A stretch of 29,688 nt of DNA, taken from assembly GCA_002297815.1 (NCBI GenBank), contig DBKH01000029.1:1-29688 (forward strand), in the 5' to 3' direction. The notes below the pieces were generated by a model, which was not told the origin of the DNA, did not search any database, and was given only the letters and a program-made list of their open reading frames with translations. The translations under genes and the position numbers were made by a program. This stretch comes from Bacteroidales bacterium UBA755 (lineage in GTDB: Bacteria; Bacteroidota; Bacteroidia; Bacteroidales; UBA932). How positions within the stretch are numbered: the stretch's first letter is position 1; each line of letters starts with the position of its first letter. Below are positions 1-7,737 of this stretch, piece after piece.

Positions 1-63
1 ATGAGAAGGAAAAATCAAAAAAAATAATAACTTTGCCGAACCGAAAGCGACCATATCCGAAGT

Positions 64-96
64 GGTACATTTGAAAACGCTCCAGAAGGTACATTT
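64..96. repeat. Short direct repeats, possible end of an IS21-type element
   Basis: The 9-mer GGTACATTT occurs at 64-72 and 88-96, each time after an AG-rich stretch, with a 24-nt period. From memory, IS21-family elements of Bacteroidetes carry multiple short repeats of this style (GTGGTRCATTT-like) near their ends. A short open frame ending in a stop at 25-27 could be the tail of a transposition gene. The terminal dinucleotide and target duplication cannot be seen, because most of such an element would lie outside the window. The direct repeat is observed; the IS assignment is inference. Confidence 0.35.
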
Positions 97-194
97 AATG
101 TGATATAGTCATGTGATGGCTGGTTATTGTTTCGGAAGGATTATGTGTAAGGCGAAATATACCGTTGCGTGCGATGCCTATGGTAAAAACTATT

Positions 195-202
195 TATATT
201 TG
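195..202 (+). promoter_or_regulatory. Candidate -7 box for the peptide operon
   Basis: TATATTTG matches the Bacteroidetes TAnnTTTG box and lies about 90 nt before the peptide start at 293. No TTTG sits at the preferred 19-21 nt upstream, so the promoter is only partly supported. A second match, TAACTTTG, lies at 28-35 and could drive the locus from further upstream. Confidence 0.4.
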
Positions 203-292
203 CGCTGGCTGCCTATCGATAATCAGATGCCATCTTGATTTAGCTTTAGGCAATAGCCGCAGTGTATAATGTTTAACTTTATTGATTAGTGT

Positions 293-463
293 ATGTACAA
301 ACTATCTAAAAAACAAATGAATGAAGTATCAGGTGGTATTTCACGTGAGGAGTACTGTAAGCAGTTGAACGAGATGTTCGAGTATCAGACTGAGGTGCAG
401 ACTTGGACTGATGAAGAATGGGCGAATGCAACCGATGCTTGGAACATGTATTGTGCGAAGTAG
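293..463 (+). CDS. Small secreted peptide precursor with double-glycine leader
   Basis: A 56-residue precursor. Residues 1-15 (MYKLSKKQMNEVSGG) have the layout of a Bacteroidetes double-glycine leader: a basic start, a hydrophobic and Met-containing centre, and Gly-Gly before the cleavage point. Such leaders are cut and exported by C39-peptidase ABC transporters. The predicted core is 41 residues, strongly acidic (nine Asp/Glu against three Lys/Arg), with three Trp and with Cys at core positions 7 and 39 that could form one disulfide. This is unlike cationic class II bacteriocins. Bacteroidetocin-type microcins have a similar gene plan, but I claim no sequence match. A natural-product precursor or a signal peptide is also possible. 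The next gene is a GLPGLI protein, followed by two outer-membrane barrels. No exporter, radical SAM or lanthionine enzyme lies in the window. It is missed by length cut-offs that ignore short genes. Confidence 0.7.
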   Translation: MYKLSKKQMNEVSGGISREEYCKQLNEMFEYQTEVQTWTDEEWANATDAWNMYCAK

Positions 464-521
464 ACTTATATCATTCCGCTCTGGGGAGAAGTTCTTTTCT
501 CATAGCTCGATTACGTTGCGG

Positions 522-1325
522 ATGGCATTCATCCTTGGCCTTTTGGTAGGTGTGCTTCCATCGGTCTCAGCGCAGAATAAGGCGATTGAACCGGCCATCC
601 TCGAATGCCGCTATCTAGAAACGGTGGTTGTGGACACGTTGTCGGGGCGAAGTGTGGGCGACACTCTGATCTTGAAGGTGAGCAGAACCGCTTCGGCATT
701 CTACAGCAAGGACTTGCTGTTTGCGGATTCGCTTAAGGCTCAGCCTAATGGCCCGCAGGATTTTAGGCAGCTGATGCTGCGGTACGCTAAGGAAGGACGG
801 ATAAGTGAGCTGACCAGCAACACGTCTGAGTACATCTACCAGAACTGGCCGGAAGGGTCCATCACCACACGGGCGAAACTGGGAAAGGTACCAGTGGAAT
901 TTGCTGAGGAAAGGGAACTTCTGAAATGGGCCCTGAGCGATTCGGTTAAGACGATACTTGGCTATGAGTGCCGTATGGCAGAGGCTGATTTCCGAGGCCG
1001 GAAATGGATCGCGTGGTATTCGGTTGAAGTCCCTTTGAGTGTTGGGCCTTGGAAACTGTGGGGACTGCCGGGACTTATATTCGAGGCATACGACAGTGAA
1101 CAGGAATATTTATATTCAATAGTTTCCATCTCAGCTGAATCACCCGGTGAAGTGATTGTGTTTGATTGGTCTGACGGGAAGAAAAAGTACACAAAGGTGA
1201 CACGCCAGAAATATTTGAGGGCATATTCGGGACAGAGTTTCATCAATGAGGCCAAGGCAAAGGAGGCTGGGCTTGGAAATTTGGCCACGGAGAGAAAGTA
1301 TGATTTAAGGGAGAGGGACTATTGA
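522..1325 (+). CDS. GLPGLI family protein (secreted, unknown function)
   Basis: The protein contains the literal signature GLPGLI (codons 1062-1079, about residue 181), preceded by a WKLWG context as in this Bacteroidetes-restricted family. The function of the family is unknown. It is exported and is often found beside outer-membrane receptors. I chose the ATG at 522 because it puts a hydrophobic segment ending in SVSAQ, a good signal-peptidase I site, at the N-terminus. An in-frame ATG at 411 would add 37 residues and overlap the peptide gene out of frame, and a TTG at 516 is also possible. The stop lies in a TTGATAATG junction with the next gene, so translation is probably coupled. The length of about 267 residues is normal. 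The role in a peptide-linked envelope complex is inference from position. Confidence 0.85.
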   Translation: MAFILGLLVGVLPSVSAQNKAIEPAILECRYLETVVVDTLSGRSVGDTLILKVSRTASAFYSKDLLFADSLKAQPNGPQDFRQLMLRYAKEGRISELTSNTSEYIYQNWPEGSITTRAKLGKVPVEFAEERELLKWALSDSVKTILGYECRMAEADFRGRKWIAWYSVEVPLSVGPWKLWGLPGLIFEAYDSEQEYLYSIVSISAESPGEVIVFDWSDGKKKYTKVTRQKYLRAYSGQSFINEAKAKEAGLGNLATERKYDLRERDY

Positions 1326-1327
1326 TA

Positions 1328-3907
1328 ATGGCAAGGTGGCTGTTGACATACCTTCTTTTGTTGTCCTCGCTCGTGTCGATGGCTCAAAGCATTGTGATTC
1401 AGGGGACGGTTCGCTTCAAGGAAGGAGGGGCACCGTCCGCTGGAGTGAACGTCATGCTTTTAGGACAGGACCGCAAGTCAATTCTTGGTTTCGGCTTGAC
1501 GGACAGGGATGGGCGTTTCCGAATTGAATATTCTGGCATGTCTGACGCTCTTGTTCTTCGGTGCACAGGGATGGATATAAAAATGTTGGAAAGAAATATT
1601 CCTGCTTCGGATCAATGGCTTGACATAATAGTCACAACCTCTCCGTTGACGATAAGGGAAGCCAAGGTAAAGGCAGCCCCGATGTCGGCTAAAGGAGATA
1701 CAGTTGTCTATCATGTCTCGCAATACAAAGAAGGAACGGACCGTGCCATTGCTGATGTGTTGAAAAGGATGCCGGGAATAACGGTGGAAGAAAGTGGCCG
1801 GATCGCCTACAATGGCAAGCCGATCAACCGCTTCTACATAGAGGGCATGGACATGATGGGTAAGTCTTATGGCGTGGCCACGAACAATGTCCAGGTCGAG
1901 GACATAGCAAGTGTCGAGGTCTATGAACGGCATCAACCTGTCAAAGCGTTAGAAGACCTAGAAAGGACGGATCAGGCTGCGCTTAACTTGCGCTTGAAGG
2001 ATGACGCCAAGGGTGTGTGGAACGCCATGGTACAGCTTGGTGCCGGTTACGAACCAACGATGTGGAACGCGGAAGGGTTGGTAATGCGTTTCGCTAAGAC
2101 GTTGCAGACCCTTCTGACTTACAAGGGCAACAATGAAGGGGAAGATGTCGCATCAAAGGAGATCCTTCCGTTCGAACTGATTGACGAACAATCAGAAATG
2201 CTAGGAGTCCGCACCTTGTCAGAGCCTTCCATCGACCGGTCAAAATACTTGTTCAATAACCTGCACGCATTGTCGGCCAATGTGATGTCGAAACCTCGGA
2301 AAGATCTTGACTTGGTGGCAAAGGCCACATATCTGAAAGACCGTCAGACGGCTGATGGCCAGTCTTGCACAAAATATTTTTTCAGTGATGGGGCTATTAC
2401 CAATGTAAATGAAAATCTATATTCAAGACTTTCGACAAACCAAACTAATCTGGAACTTAAATTGAGACATAACTCTTTGCATCACTATCTGAATGAGGTT
2501 GTGGAATTTATCGGAATCTGGAATGATAGTTTTGGAACGGCTGGGGAAACATCGCAGAGTCACAAGTCGGACAAGATTGTCCTTAGAAACAATTTTACGG
2601 ACTTGGTAAGGGCCGGCTCAAAAGTCTTTTCGATACTCTCAGACACTGAATATTCCCGCCTCCCGGAACGTCTTTGTGTCAGCTCGTTCATGTTCTCTGA
2701 CAACGCATCGGATGCCGTTCAGTCAGTAGCGTCCGAACGTCTGAAAGCTTTGAATGAACTAAGATTTTCCGTCAACACGGGCAATTGGCAGTTCCGTGTC
2801 GTCGGCAATGCTAACCTACGCATTGAAAACCTGGTTTCAGATCTAAAGGCTCATACTTCTCAGATTTATCCTGATAGCCTAATAAACGATCTGTCGTTAA
2901 GAAGGTTCGACCTGATCCTCAATCCTGCGATAGAGTACAATCTTGGAGATCCTATGATGGTTACATTGAGTTTCCCTGTGGACTACAGGCTTTTAAAAAC
3001 ATCTGGCATCAGTCGCAATCGTTTTCTGCTTTCTCCGAAACTGACCGTGTCGGGAGATGTCACCAATCGTCTAAGATATAACATATCATCCTCCTATAAC
3101 GACATGGAAGGCGAAATCAATGACTTGTACAGTGGCTACATCTTGACAGATTATAGGATGCTTGTCCGCAAGGCAGGAGTGCTTCCGAGCACTTCATCCT
3201 TGGCCGTTTCCGGAAGATTGGAGTATAAGGATCCTCTTGTGGGCCTTGTCACTTCCGCGACCTTGCGATGGTCAAGGTCCTGGCGCGATTTGATCTTCAG
3301 TTCAACCATAGATGGCATCGGATTTCAAGAGTTAGCATTGGCTATGGACAACCATTCGGACAGTTTCTTTGCTTCAGCCAATTTCAGCAAACGACTCCAA
3401 AGCCTTTTCACCACAATCAACACCGGTATCAGTTGGTCGGCAGGCGAATCACCTATCATCCGTCAAGGCGACTTGATGTCAGTCCATCGTTCCGTCATCC
3501 AAGGAAAACTCGGAGCCATGACAAGGTTGTCTTCGTTTTTGAATATGGAGTATTCCTGCTCATTCTCAAACATCTACAGCGGACTCTCTAATGCCGAGTC
3601 TCTCTCGTCAATATTCCTTCTGAGCCAATCATTAGTGGCCAATTGGTCTTTTCGCAAGTCATGGAACCTTCGAGGAGAGTTCGAGCATTACCGTAACGAC
3701 TACATCAGCGGAAAAGACAGAAACACCCTGTTCGCTGACCTTTCTCTGTCGTATAAGAAGCATCGTTTCGAGTACTTTATCATCGCCCGCAACCTATTGA
3801 ACCGCAAATCATTCGGCAGCGTCAATTCCGCCGATCTGATCGAATATTCCACCTCCCGCGCCATCCGCCCTGCCTCAGTGATGTTGAAGCTTAGGTTTAA
3901 TGTCTGA
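1328..3907 (+). CDS. TonB-receptor-like outer-membrane barrel with carboxypeptidase-regulatory domain (copy 1)
   Basis: 859 residues. A signal peptide (about 1-20, ending SMAQS) is followed by a beta-sandwich carboxypeptidase-regulatory-like domain (about 22-105). A plug-like domain comes next (about 125-230; motifs VLKRMPGI, NRFYIEGMDM, YGVATNNVQ), then a long beta-barrel ending in LKLRFNV. It is shorter than SusC proteins (about 1000) and no SusD gene is near, so it is not a standard glycan importer. It fits the outer-membrane beta-barrel family that often sits beside GLPGLI genes. I see no clear TonB box. The ATG at 1328 is preferred over the TTG at 1322 because the latter only adds Met-Ile. 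It starts 2 nt after the GLPGLI stop, so the peptide, GLPGLI protein and barrel form one operon. The substrate is unknown; the neighbouring peptide is a candidate. Confidence 0.85.
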   Translation: MARWLLTYLLLLSSLVSMAQSIVIQGTVRFKEGGAPSAGVNVMLLGQDRKSILGFGLTDRDGRFRIEYSGMSDALVLRCTGMDIKMLERNIPASDQWLDIIVTTSPLTIREAKVKAAPMSAKGDTVVYHVSQYKEGTDRAIADVLKRMPGITVEESGRIAYNGKPINRFYIEGMDMMGKSYGVATNNVQVEDIASVEVYERHQPVKALEDLERTDQAALNLRLKDDAKGVWNAMVQLGAGYEPTMWNAEGLVMRFAKTLQTLLTYKGNNEGEDVASKEILPFELIDEQSEMLGVRTLSEPSIDRSKYLFNNLHALSANVMSKPRKDLDLVAKATYLKDRQTADGQSCTKYFFSDGAITNVNENLYSRLSTNQTNLELKLRHNSLHHYLNEVVEFIGIWNDSFGTAGETSQSHKSDKIVLRNNFTDLVRAGSKVFSILSDTEYSRLPERLCVSSFMFSDNASDAVQSVASERLKALNELRFSVNTGNWQFRVVGNANLRIENLVSDLKAHTSQIYPDSLINDLSLRRFDLILNPAIEYNLGDPMMVTLSFPVDYRLLKTSGISRNRFLLSPKLTVSGDVTNRLRYNISSSYNDMEGEINDLYSGYILTDYRMLVRKAGVLPSTSSLAVSGRLEYKDPLVGLVTSATLRWSRSWRDLIFSSTIDGIGFQELALAMDNHSDSFFASANFSKRLQSLFTTINTGISWSAGESPIIRQGDLMSVHRSVIQGKLGAMTRLSSFLNMEYSCSFSNIYSGLSNAESLSSIFLLSQSLVANWSFRKSWNLRGEFEHYRNDYISGKDRNTLFADLSLSYKKHRFEYFIIARNLLNRKSFGSVNSADLIEYSTSRAIRPASVMLKLRFNV

Positions 3908-3970
3908 TTCTTCTTCCCTGCCTGTAAGAAATATTAATTGAACTTGACAATTATATTGACAGATAATTTG

Positions 3971-3978
3971 TATATTTG
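3971..3978 (+). promoter_or_regulatory. Candidate promoter of the second barrel gene
   Basis: TATATTTG is a perfect TAnnTTTG box 20 nt before the ATG at 3999. The nearest TTG elements start at 3944 and 3956, outside the ideal 19-21 nt gap. If used, the mRNA leader would be only about 15 nt. Copy 2 could therefore be expressed apart from the peptide operon. Confidence 0.5.
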
Positions 3979-3998
3979 ATAGAACACTTGATGCCGAC

Positions 3999-6620
3999 AT
4001 GCCTGAGAGATTGAATAGAATATTACCTTTATTGCTGGTTCTTTTGACCTTGCTGATGGTCGAGATCGGTTCCTCAGCCCAGCGCACAGTCTCAGGACGT
4101 GTGACCGATGCTGAAAGCGGTGCTGCGGTTGAGGCAGTGAACGTGATGCTCCGCTGTCCGGATGCCGTGAGCATAATTGCGTTCGCGATGACATCTGCGG
4201 ACGGCTCCTACAAGATCACATTCAATTCCGAGGCCGATACTCTTTTGCTGATGGTCTCCGGATTCAATGTGGCGCGTCAGGAAAAGATACTGACGAAATC
4301 CATGAGGAAGATGGATTTCAAGGTGCGTTATTCCAATCAGACAATCCGTGAGGTGACGGTCAAGGCAGACCCGGTCAAGCGTTCGAGCGACACTTTGACC
4401 TATTATGTGTCTTCATTCCGTGACTCAACAGACAGGAGCATAGGTGACGTGCTCCGCAAGATGCCGGGAATAGAGGTGTCTGAAAGTGGTGGTGTGAAGT
4501 ATAACGGTGTGGCGATCAACAAATTCTACATCGAGGGCATGGACATGCTCGGGGGTAAGTACGGCATCGCCACGAACAATGTCCAGGCAAAGGATGTGGC
4601 AAGCGTTGAGGTCTATGAGAATCATCAGCCGATAAAAGTCCTTCAGGATTGGGTGAGGTCTGATCAAGCCGCGTTGAATCTCAAGCTCAAGGAAAAGTCG
4701 AAAGGAACATGGAATGGTGTAGTCGAGACGGGAGCGGGCTACAAACCACTGCAATGGTCTGGGCAGTTCACTCCTATGTACTTTACGAAAAATTTCCAGA
4801 CCATTCTTACCTACAAAGGAAACAACATGGGGCGCGATGTTTCCAAGGAACTGAGCGATCAATATGCTGGGTTTGGTTCGATTCCTGAGCTTGTCTTGAT
4901 AGTGTCACCGCTCCAGCCCCCTCTTGATGAGAGCACATGGCTGAACAATAACATTCATTCAGCATCGGCAAACGGAATAGTGAAGACCGGCAAGAGCACC
5001 GAGCTGACGGCACAAGCACATTACTTCCGTGACAGACGCGCGGCCGAGTCATCGTCCGAGACGGTTTATTATTTGTTGGATGCCCCTTCGTTCAGGATTT
5101 CGGAAGGCATTTCTTCGGTTCAGGTGATGGATGAGCTCAAGACTGATGTGAAATTCAGGCTTAATTCGACAAAACACTACTTGAATGATAATATTGAGTT
5201 GACAGTCAAAGGTTCAGATGCCGATGGTGAAGTCATCGGTGATTTGGAAACATTTGGCCAGCACTTGCATCTTCCTTATCTTAAGTTGCGCAATCATCTG
5301 AACGCGATCCACCGGTTCGGCAAATGGCAGTTGAACATCTGGTCCGACACGGATTATTCAAGGCGGGAATCGTACCTTTCCGTGACCCCGAACATCCTTG
5401 GTGAATATGGTGTCGTCGGTGACGGACTCCGGCAGGACATCCTGTCAACGAAATTATATTCAATGACCTCTGTCAGCACATCCCGTCAGGTTAGGAAGTG
5501 GATTTTTGGATTGGCAGCGAGAGGTACGGTTGATTTTGAGAACTTCCGTTCAGAGCTGACTCCAGCGGATTCAATGCGTAATGACATCGGTTGGCGTCGC
5601 ATCGATTTGTCTTTGACCCCATCTGTCAGTTATTCAATCTCTGGGCGTTTTAATTTTGATGTTTATTGCCCAACGACTTATGTGGACATTTGTTCAGATG
5701 ATCGACTATCCTCCAAATCTTCCTGTGGTCGTGTGATTCTTTCTCCGGTCGCATCAATTAAATGGACACCAACCTATAACCTGACTATCAAAACATCTGC
5801 GAATTACGGTGAGAGACTTGGCGGCCTTTACGACATGTTCGGTGGGTATATTCTTAGAGATTATAGGACTTTGGAAAGGAGGAACGGTGACTGGAACAGA
5901 ACAAGAAGCGGCTCGGGGTCGCTTGACCTGTCGTATTCAAACGCTGTCAAGGCTTTCTTTGCCAACGTTTCGGTTATGTCTTGGAAATCCCGCTCCGACT
6001 TCAAGACGGGTGTGAATTATTCTGGACTTCTGAGCAGTCGGGTGTCCTATCATATTCCTGATGAAAAGTCTGGAGTGTCAATCGGGGCGAATGCCAGCAA
6101 ACGCTTTCAGCCGATAGCAACAACTGTTAAATTGAGTTCAGAATGGTCCCGTTCATGGGCTGATCTCATCCGTCAAGGAATGACAATCCCAGCGATTAAT
6201 GATGCCTTGACGTTGTCCACCATGGTGGAATCGAGAATCAGCAATGTCTCCGTCCTGTCATATTCGGGCTCATTCCAATCCTATCAATTCCGCATGACCG
6301 GTGTGGATGGCTCTGGACCAATACACACGATCCGCCAGACTGTTTCACTTAACTTCCTTATAGGAAAGAAAATCATCGCTGGAGCTTCATGTCGCCATTT
6401 CTACAACAACGGCATCAGCGGTTTTGACAGGAATATGTTCTTCGCAAACCTGCGTCTATCCTTCAAGCACAAGCGTCTTGAATATGTTGCCGAAGGAACC
6501 AATCTTTTGGGCACCAAATATTACGGCACTTCCTATTTCAGCGCCAACACCACCCACGCAACTCTCTACCGCCTTCGCCCGACCTCAGTCACAGTCAGCG
6601 TGCGTTTCAGTCTTAAGTAA
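3999..6620 (+). CDS. TonB-receptor-like outer-membrane barrel with carboxypeptidase-regulatory domain (copy 2)
   Basis: 873 residues, a tandem paralog of the preceding gene. The order is the same: signal peptide (about 1-28, ending SSAQR), carboxypeptidase-regulatory-like domain (RTVSGRVTDAESG onward), plug with VLRKMPGI, NKFYIEGMDM and YGIATNNVQ, then a barrel ending in VSVRFSLK. Plug-region similarity to copy 1 is very high (SVEVYE, HQP, DQAALNL, TLTYKGNN-like blocks shared), while the barrel halves differ clearly. That is the pattern expected when two receptors keep one periplasmic coupling surface but diverge in the pore or outer loops. The gene has its own promoter-like box and is followed 60 nt later by a strong hairpin, so it closes the locus. 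No SusD partner is present and the ligand is unknown. Confidence 0.85.
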   Translation: MPERLNRILPLLLVLLTLLMVEIGSSAQRTVSGRVTDAESGAAVEAVNVMLRCPDAVSIIAFAMTSADGSYKITFNSEADTLLLMVSGFNVARQEKILTKSMRKMDFKVRYSNQTIREVTVKADPVKRSSDTLTYYVSSFRDSTDRSIGDVLRKMPGIEVSESGGVKYNGVAINKFYIEGMDMLGGKYGIATNNVQAKDVASVEVYENHQPIKVLQDWVRSDQAALNLKLKEKSKGTWNGVVETGAGYKPLQWSGQFTPMYFTKNFQTILTYKGNNMGRDVSKELSDQYAGFGSIPELVLIVSPLQPPLDESTWLNNNIHSASANGIVKTGKSTELTAQAHYFRDRRAAESSSETVYYLLDAPSFRISEGISSVQVMDELKTDVKFRLNSTKHYLNDNIELTVKGSDADGEVIGDLETFGQHLHLPYLKLRNHLNAIHRFGKWQLNIWSDTDYSRRESYLSVTPNILGEYGVVGDGLRQDILSTKLYSMTSVSTSRQVRKWIFGLAARGTVDFENFRSELTPADSMRNDIGWRRIDLSLTPSVSYSISGRFNFDVYCPTTYVDICSDDRLSSKSSCGRVILSPVASIKWTPTYNLTIKTSANYGERLGGLYDMFGGYILRDYRTLERRNGDWNRTRSGSGSLDLSYSNAVKAFFANVSVMSWKSRSDFKTGVNYSGLLSSRVSYHIPDEKSGVSIGANASKRFQPIATTVKLSSEWSRSWADLIRQGMTIPAINDALTLSTMVESRISNVSVLSYSGSFQSYQFRMTGVDGSGPIHTIRQTVSLNFLIGKKIIAGASCRHFYNNGISGFDRNMFFANLRLSFKHKRLEYVAEGTNLLGTKYYGTSYFSANTTHATLYRLRPTSVTVSVRFSLK

Positions 6621-6679
6621 ATGGAGATAGCGTAGCGTCATTTTGTGTTTGTATCGTGTAATCGTTTGATTGATAATAA

Positions 6680-6727
6680 AATAGAGGGTTGTCTTTAGCT
6701 GAGTTTAACCAAAGATAACTCTTTATT
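6680..6727 (+). terminator. Hairpin terminator after the barrel genes
   Basis: The two arms, 6680-6696 and 6711-6727, pair over 17 bp with a few G-U pairs around a 14-nt loop ending in AACC. It begins 60 nt after the stop of the second barrel gene. The 3' side ends TTTATT rather than in a long U-tract, so some readthrough or a bidirectional role is possible. It matches the hairpin at 8958-9005 in arm length and loop length. Confidence 0.65.
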
Positions 6728-6797
6728 ACGTTTATAATCAATGTATTATGTTCCACTGCTGCTAGCCGATGATATTGTTGTACACTGTCGCATGTTA

Positions 6798-6830
6798 TTT
6801 GCAAATGTGCTGCTAATTGCATTATATTTG
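6798..6830 (+). promoter_or_regulatory. Promoter-like pair with no gene assigned
   Basis: TTTG at 6798-6801, a 21-nt gap, then TATATTTG at 6823-6830 gives full agreement with the Bacteroidetes promoter. Transcription would start near 6837 and run toward the 3' end of the aldolase gene. No convincing ORF follows, so it could drive a small or antisense RNA. Its -33 element overlaps a TTTGCAAA palindrome. Confidence 0.5.
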
Positions 6831-6903
6831 TAGTATTATTATGAATATTAGCCAAGTATGTCACAGTCAACGTGAGGTTTCCTCAACTCTATCTACGAAT
6901 ATC

Positions 6904-6935
6904 ATGTTTGCAAACTTATTATGTTTTGCAAACAT
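6904..6935 (-). repeat. Inverted repeat, possible terminator of the eda operon or operator
   Basis: ATGTTTGCAAAC (6904-6915) and GTTTTGCAAACAT (6923-6935) are reverse complements apart from one extra base, with a 7-nt loop. It lies about 90 nt beyond the stop of the aldolase gene on the minus strand and could end that transcript. Each arm is also itself a near-palindrome around TTTGCAAA, which fits a tandem protein-binding site. Confidence 0.4.
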
Positions 6936-6959
6936 AATGTTTTCTCAGCATAATCCAAA
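6929..6959 (-). promoter_or_regulatory. Minus-strand promoter-like pair
   Basis: On the minus strand TTTG (6959-6956), a 19-nt gap and TATGTTTG (6936-6929) fit the Bacteroidetes consensus. Its transcript would start near 6922 and run against the one from 6798-6830. The only downstream frame (6870 to 6613, minus) looks non-coding. Confidence 0.4.
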
Positions 6960-7022
6960 ATTTCGGGGCAACTTTATGGTAGAGGTCAGACTGATTTGAA
7001 TATGCTGTTTAATCGATCTTTC

Positions 7023-7691
7023 TTATTCCCTCGCCTCAGCGATGATCGCGAGGGAGTCGCAGCAGAGTTTTGTTATCGCTGCCCAGTTGCGGGCCTTGAT
7101 GACGTCTTTGGGGAAGAGGTTGCTGCCCATTCCAACGCAGGAGGCTCCGGCCTTGAACCATGCGCGGATGTTTTCCTCCTCTGGCTTGACGCCTCCTGTG
7201 ACAAGAACCTGGGTCCACGGCATGGGAGCCTTGACGCTCTTCACGAAAGAAGGGCCGAGCACATCACCTGGGAACACTTTGCAGATGTCGCAGCCTGCGG
7301 CCTGGGCGTTGCCGACCTCGGTGACTGAGCCGCATCCGGGAATATATGGCACAAGGCGACGGTTGCAAAGCTCAGCGATTCCCGAGTTGAAAAGCGGCCC
7401 AACGATGAAGTTGGCGCCCTCTTGAAGGTAAAGGGCTGCAGTCGGGGCATCAATCACCGAACCGGCACCGAGAATCATGCCTGGAAGCTTGTCGTTGGCG
7501 TACTTAACCAGCCCCGCGAAGATCTCATGTGCGAAATCGCCCCTGTTCGTGAACTCGAACATGCTTATCCCTCCATCGTAGCAGGCCTTGAGAACGGCCT
7601 TTGATGTCTCAAGGTCATTGTTGTAGAACACTGGCACTAGCCCTGTTTCGAGAGCGGTGGAGAGTACCTGAATCTTGTTGTATTTTGCCAT
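7023..7691 (-). CDS. eda: KDPG / 4-hydroxy-2-oxoglutarate aldolase
   Basis: 222 residues, the normal length for the class I KDPG aldolase. It cleaves 2-keto-3-deoxy-6-phosphogluconate to pyruvate and glyceraldehyde 3-phosphate in the cytosol, the last step of uronate (pectin, alginate, glucuronate) breakdown. The Schiff-base lysine is K138 in CKVFPGD. The catalytic glutamate is E46 in FEFTNRGD, and phosphate-binding glycines lie in VTGGVKP and GMGSNLF. The gene lies 46 nt after kdgK on the same strand, so the two enzymes that act in sequence are co-transcribed. The ATG at 7691 gives the usual N-terminus. Confidence 0.93.
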   Translation of the reverse strand: MAKYNKIQVLSTALETGLVPVFYNNDLETSKAVLKACYDGGISMFEFTNRGDFAHEIFAGLVKYANDKLPGMILGAGSVIDAPTAALYLQEGANFIVGPLFNSGIAELCNRRLVPYIPGCGSVTEVGNAQAAGCDICKVFPGDVLGPSFVKSVKAPMPWTQVLVTGGVKPEEENIRAWFKAGASCVGMGSNLFPKDVIKARNWAAITKLCCDSLAIIAEARE

Positions 7692-7737
7692 ATTCGTGAA
7701 TTGTCGTGATTAGAATGTTTAGTCGTTCGTAAGATGA

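Larger units (their letters stand above)
6621..7022. other. 402-bp intergenic region between convergent genes
   Basis: AT-rich and without a convincing gene. It holds a 48-nt hairpin (6680-6727), a plus-strand promoter-like pair (6798-6830), a minus-strand promoter-like pair (6929-6959), and a 12-bp inverted repeat (6904-6935). The octamer TTTGCAAA occurs three times. A plus frame from 6841 (52 codons) and a minus frame from 6870 (85 codons) exist, but their composition is poor for coding. A small RNA or a lost gene is possible. Confidence 0.5.

Noticed and set aside
116..238. 40-codon plus frame upstream of the peptide gene (starts MAGYCFGRIMCK)
   Set aside because: It has a start and stop but no leader, signal or known motif, and it crosses the candidate promoter at 195-202. 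Too short to support without conservation.
411..521. N-terminal extension of the GLPGLI protein from the ATG at 411
   Set aside because: It overlaps the peptide gene in another frame and would put a 37-residue basic stretch before a good signal peptide. I take it as non-coding in that frame.
1328..6620. SusC/SusD-type glycan uptake locus
   Set aside because: The barrels are too short for SusC, no SusD-like lipoprotein is present and no glycan enzyme is nearby.
6613..6870. 85-codon minus-strand frame after the second barrel gene
   Set aside because: It runs through the terminator hairpin, has no recognisable domain and unusual composition compared with neighbours, although a promoter-like pair lies upstream.
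6841..6999. 52-codon plus-strand frame (MNISQVCHSQ...)
   Set aside because: Its repeated IMFAN-type residues come straight from the inverted repeat at 6904-6935, so the peptide looks like a by-product of DNA structure.
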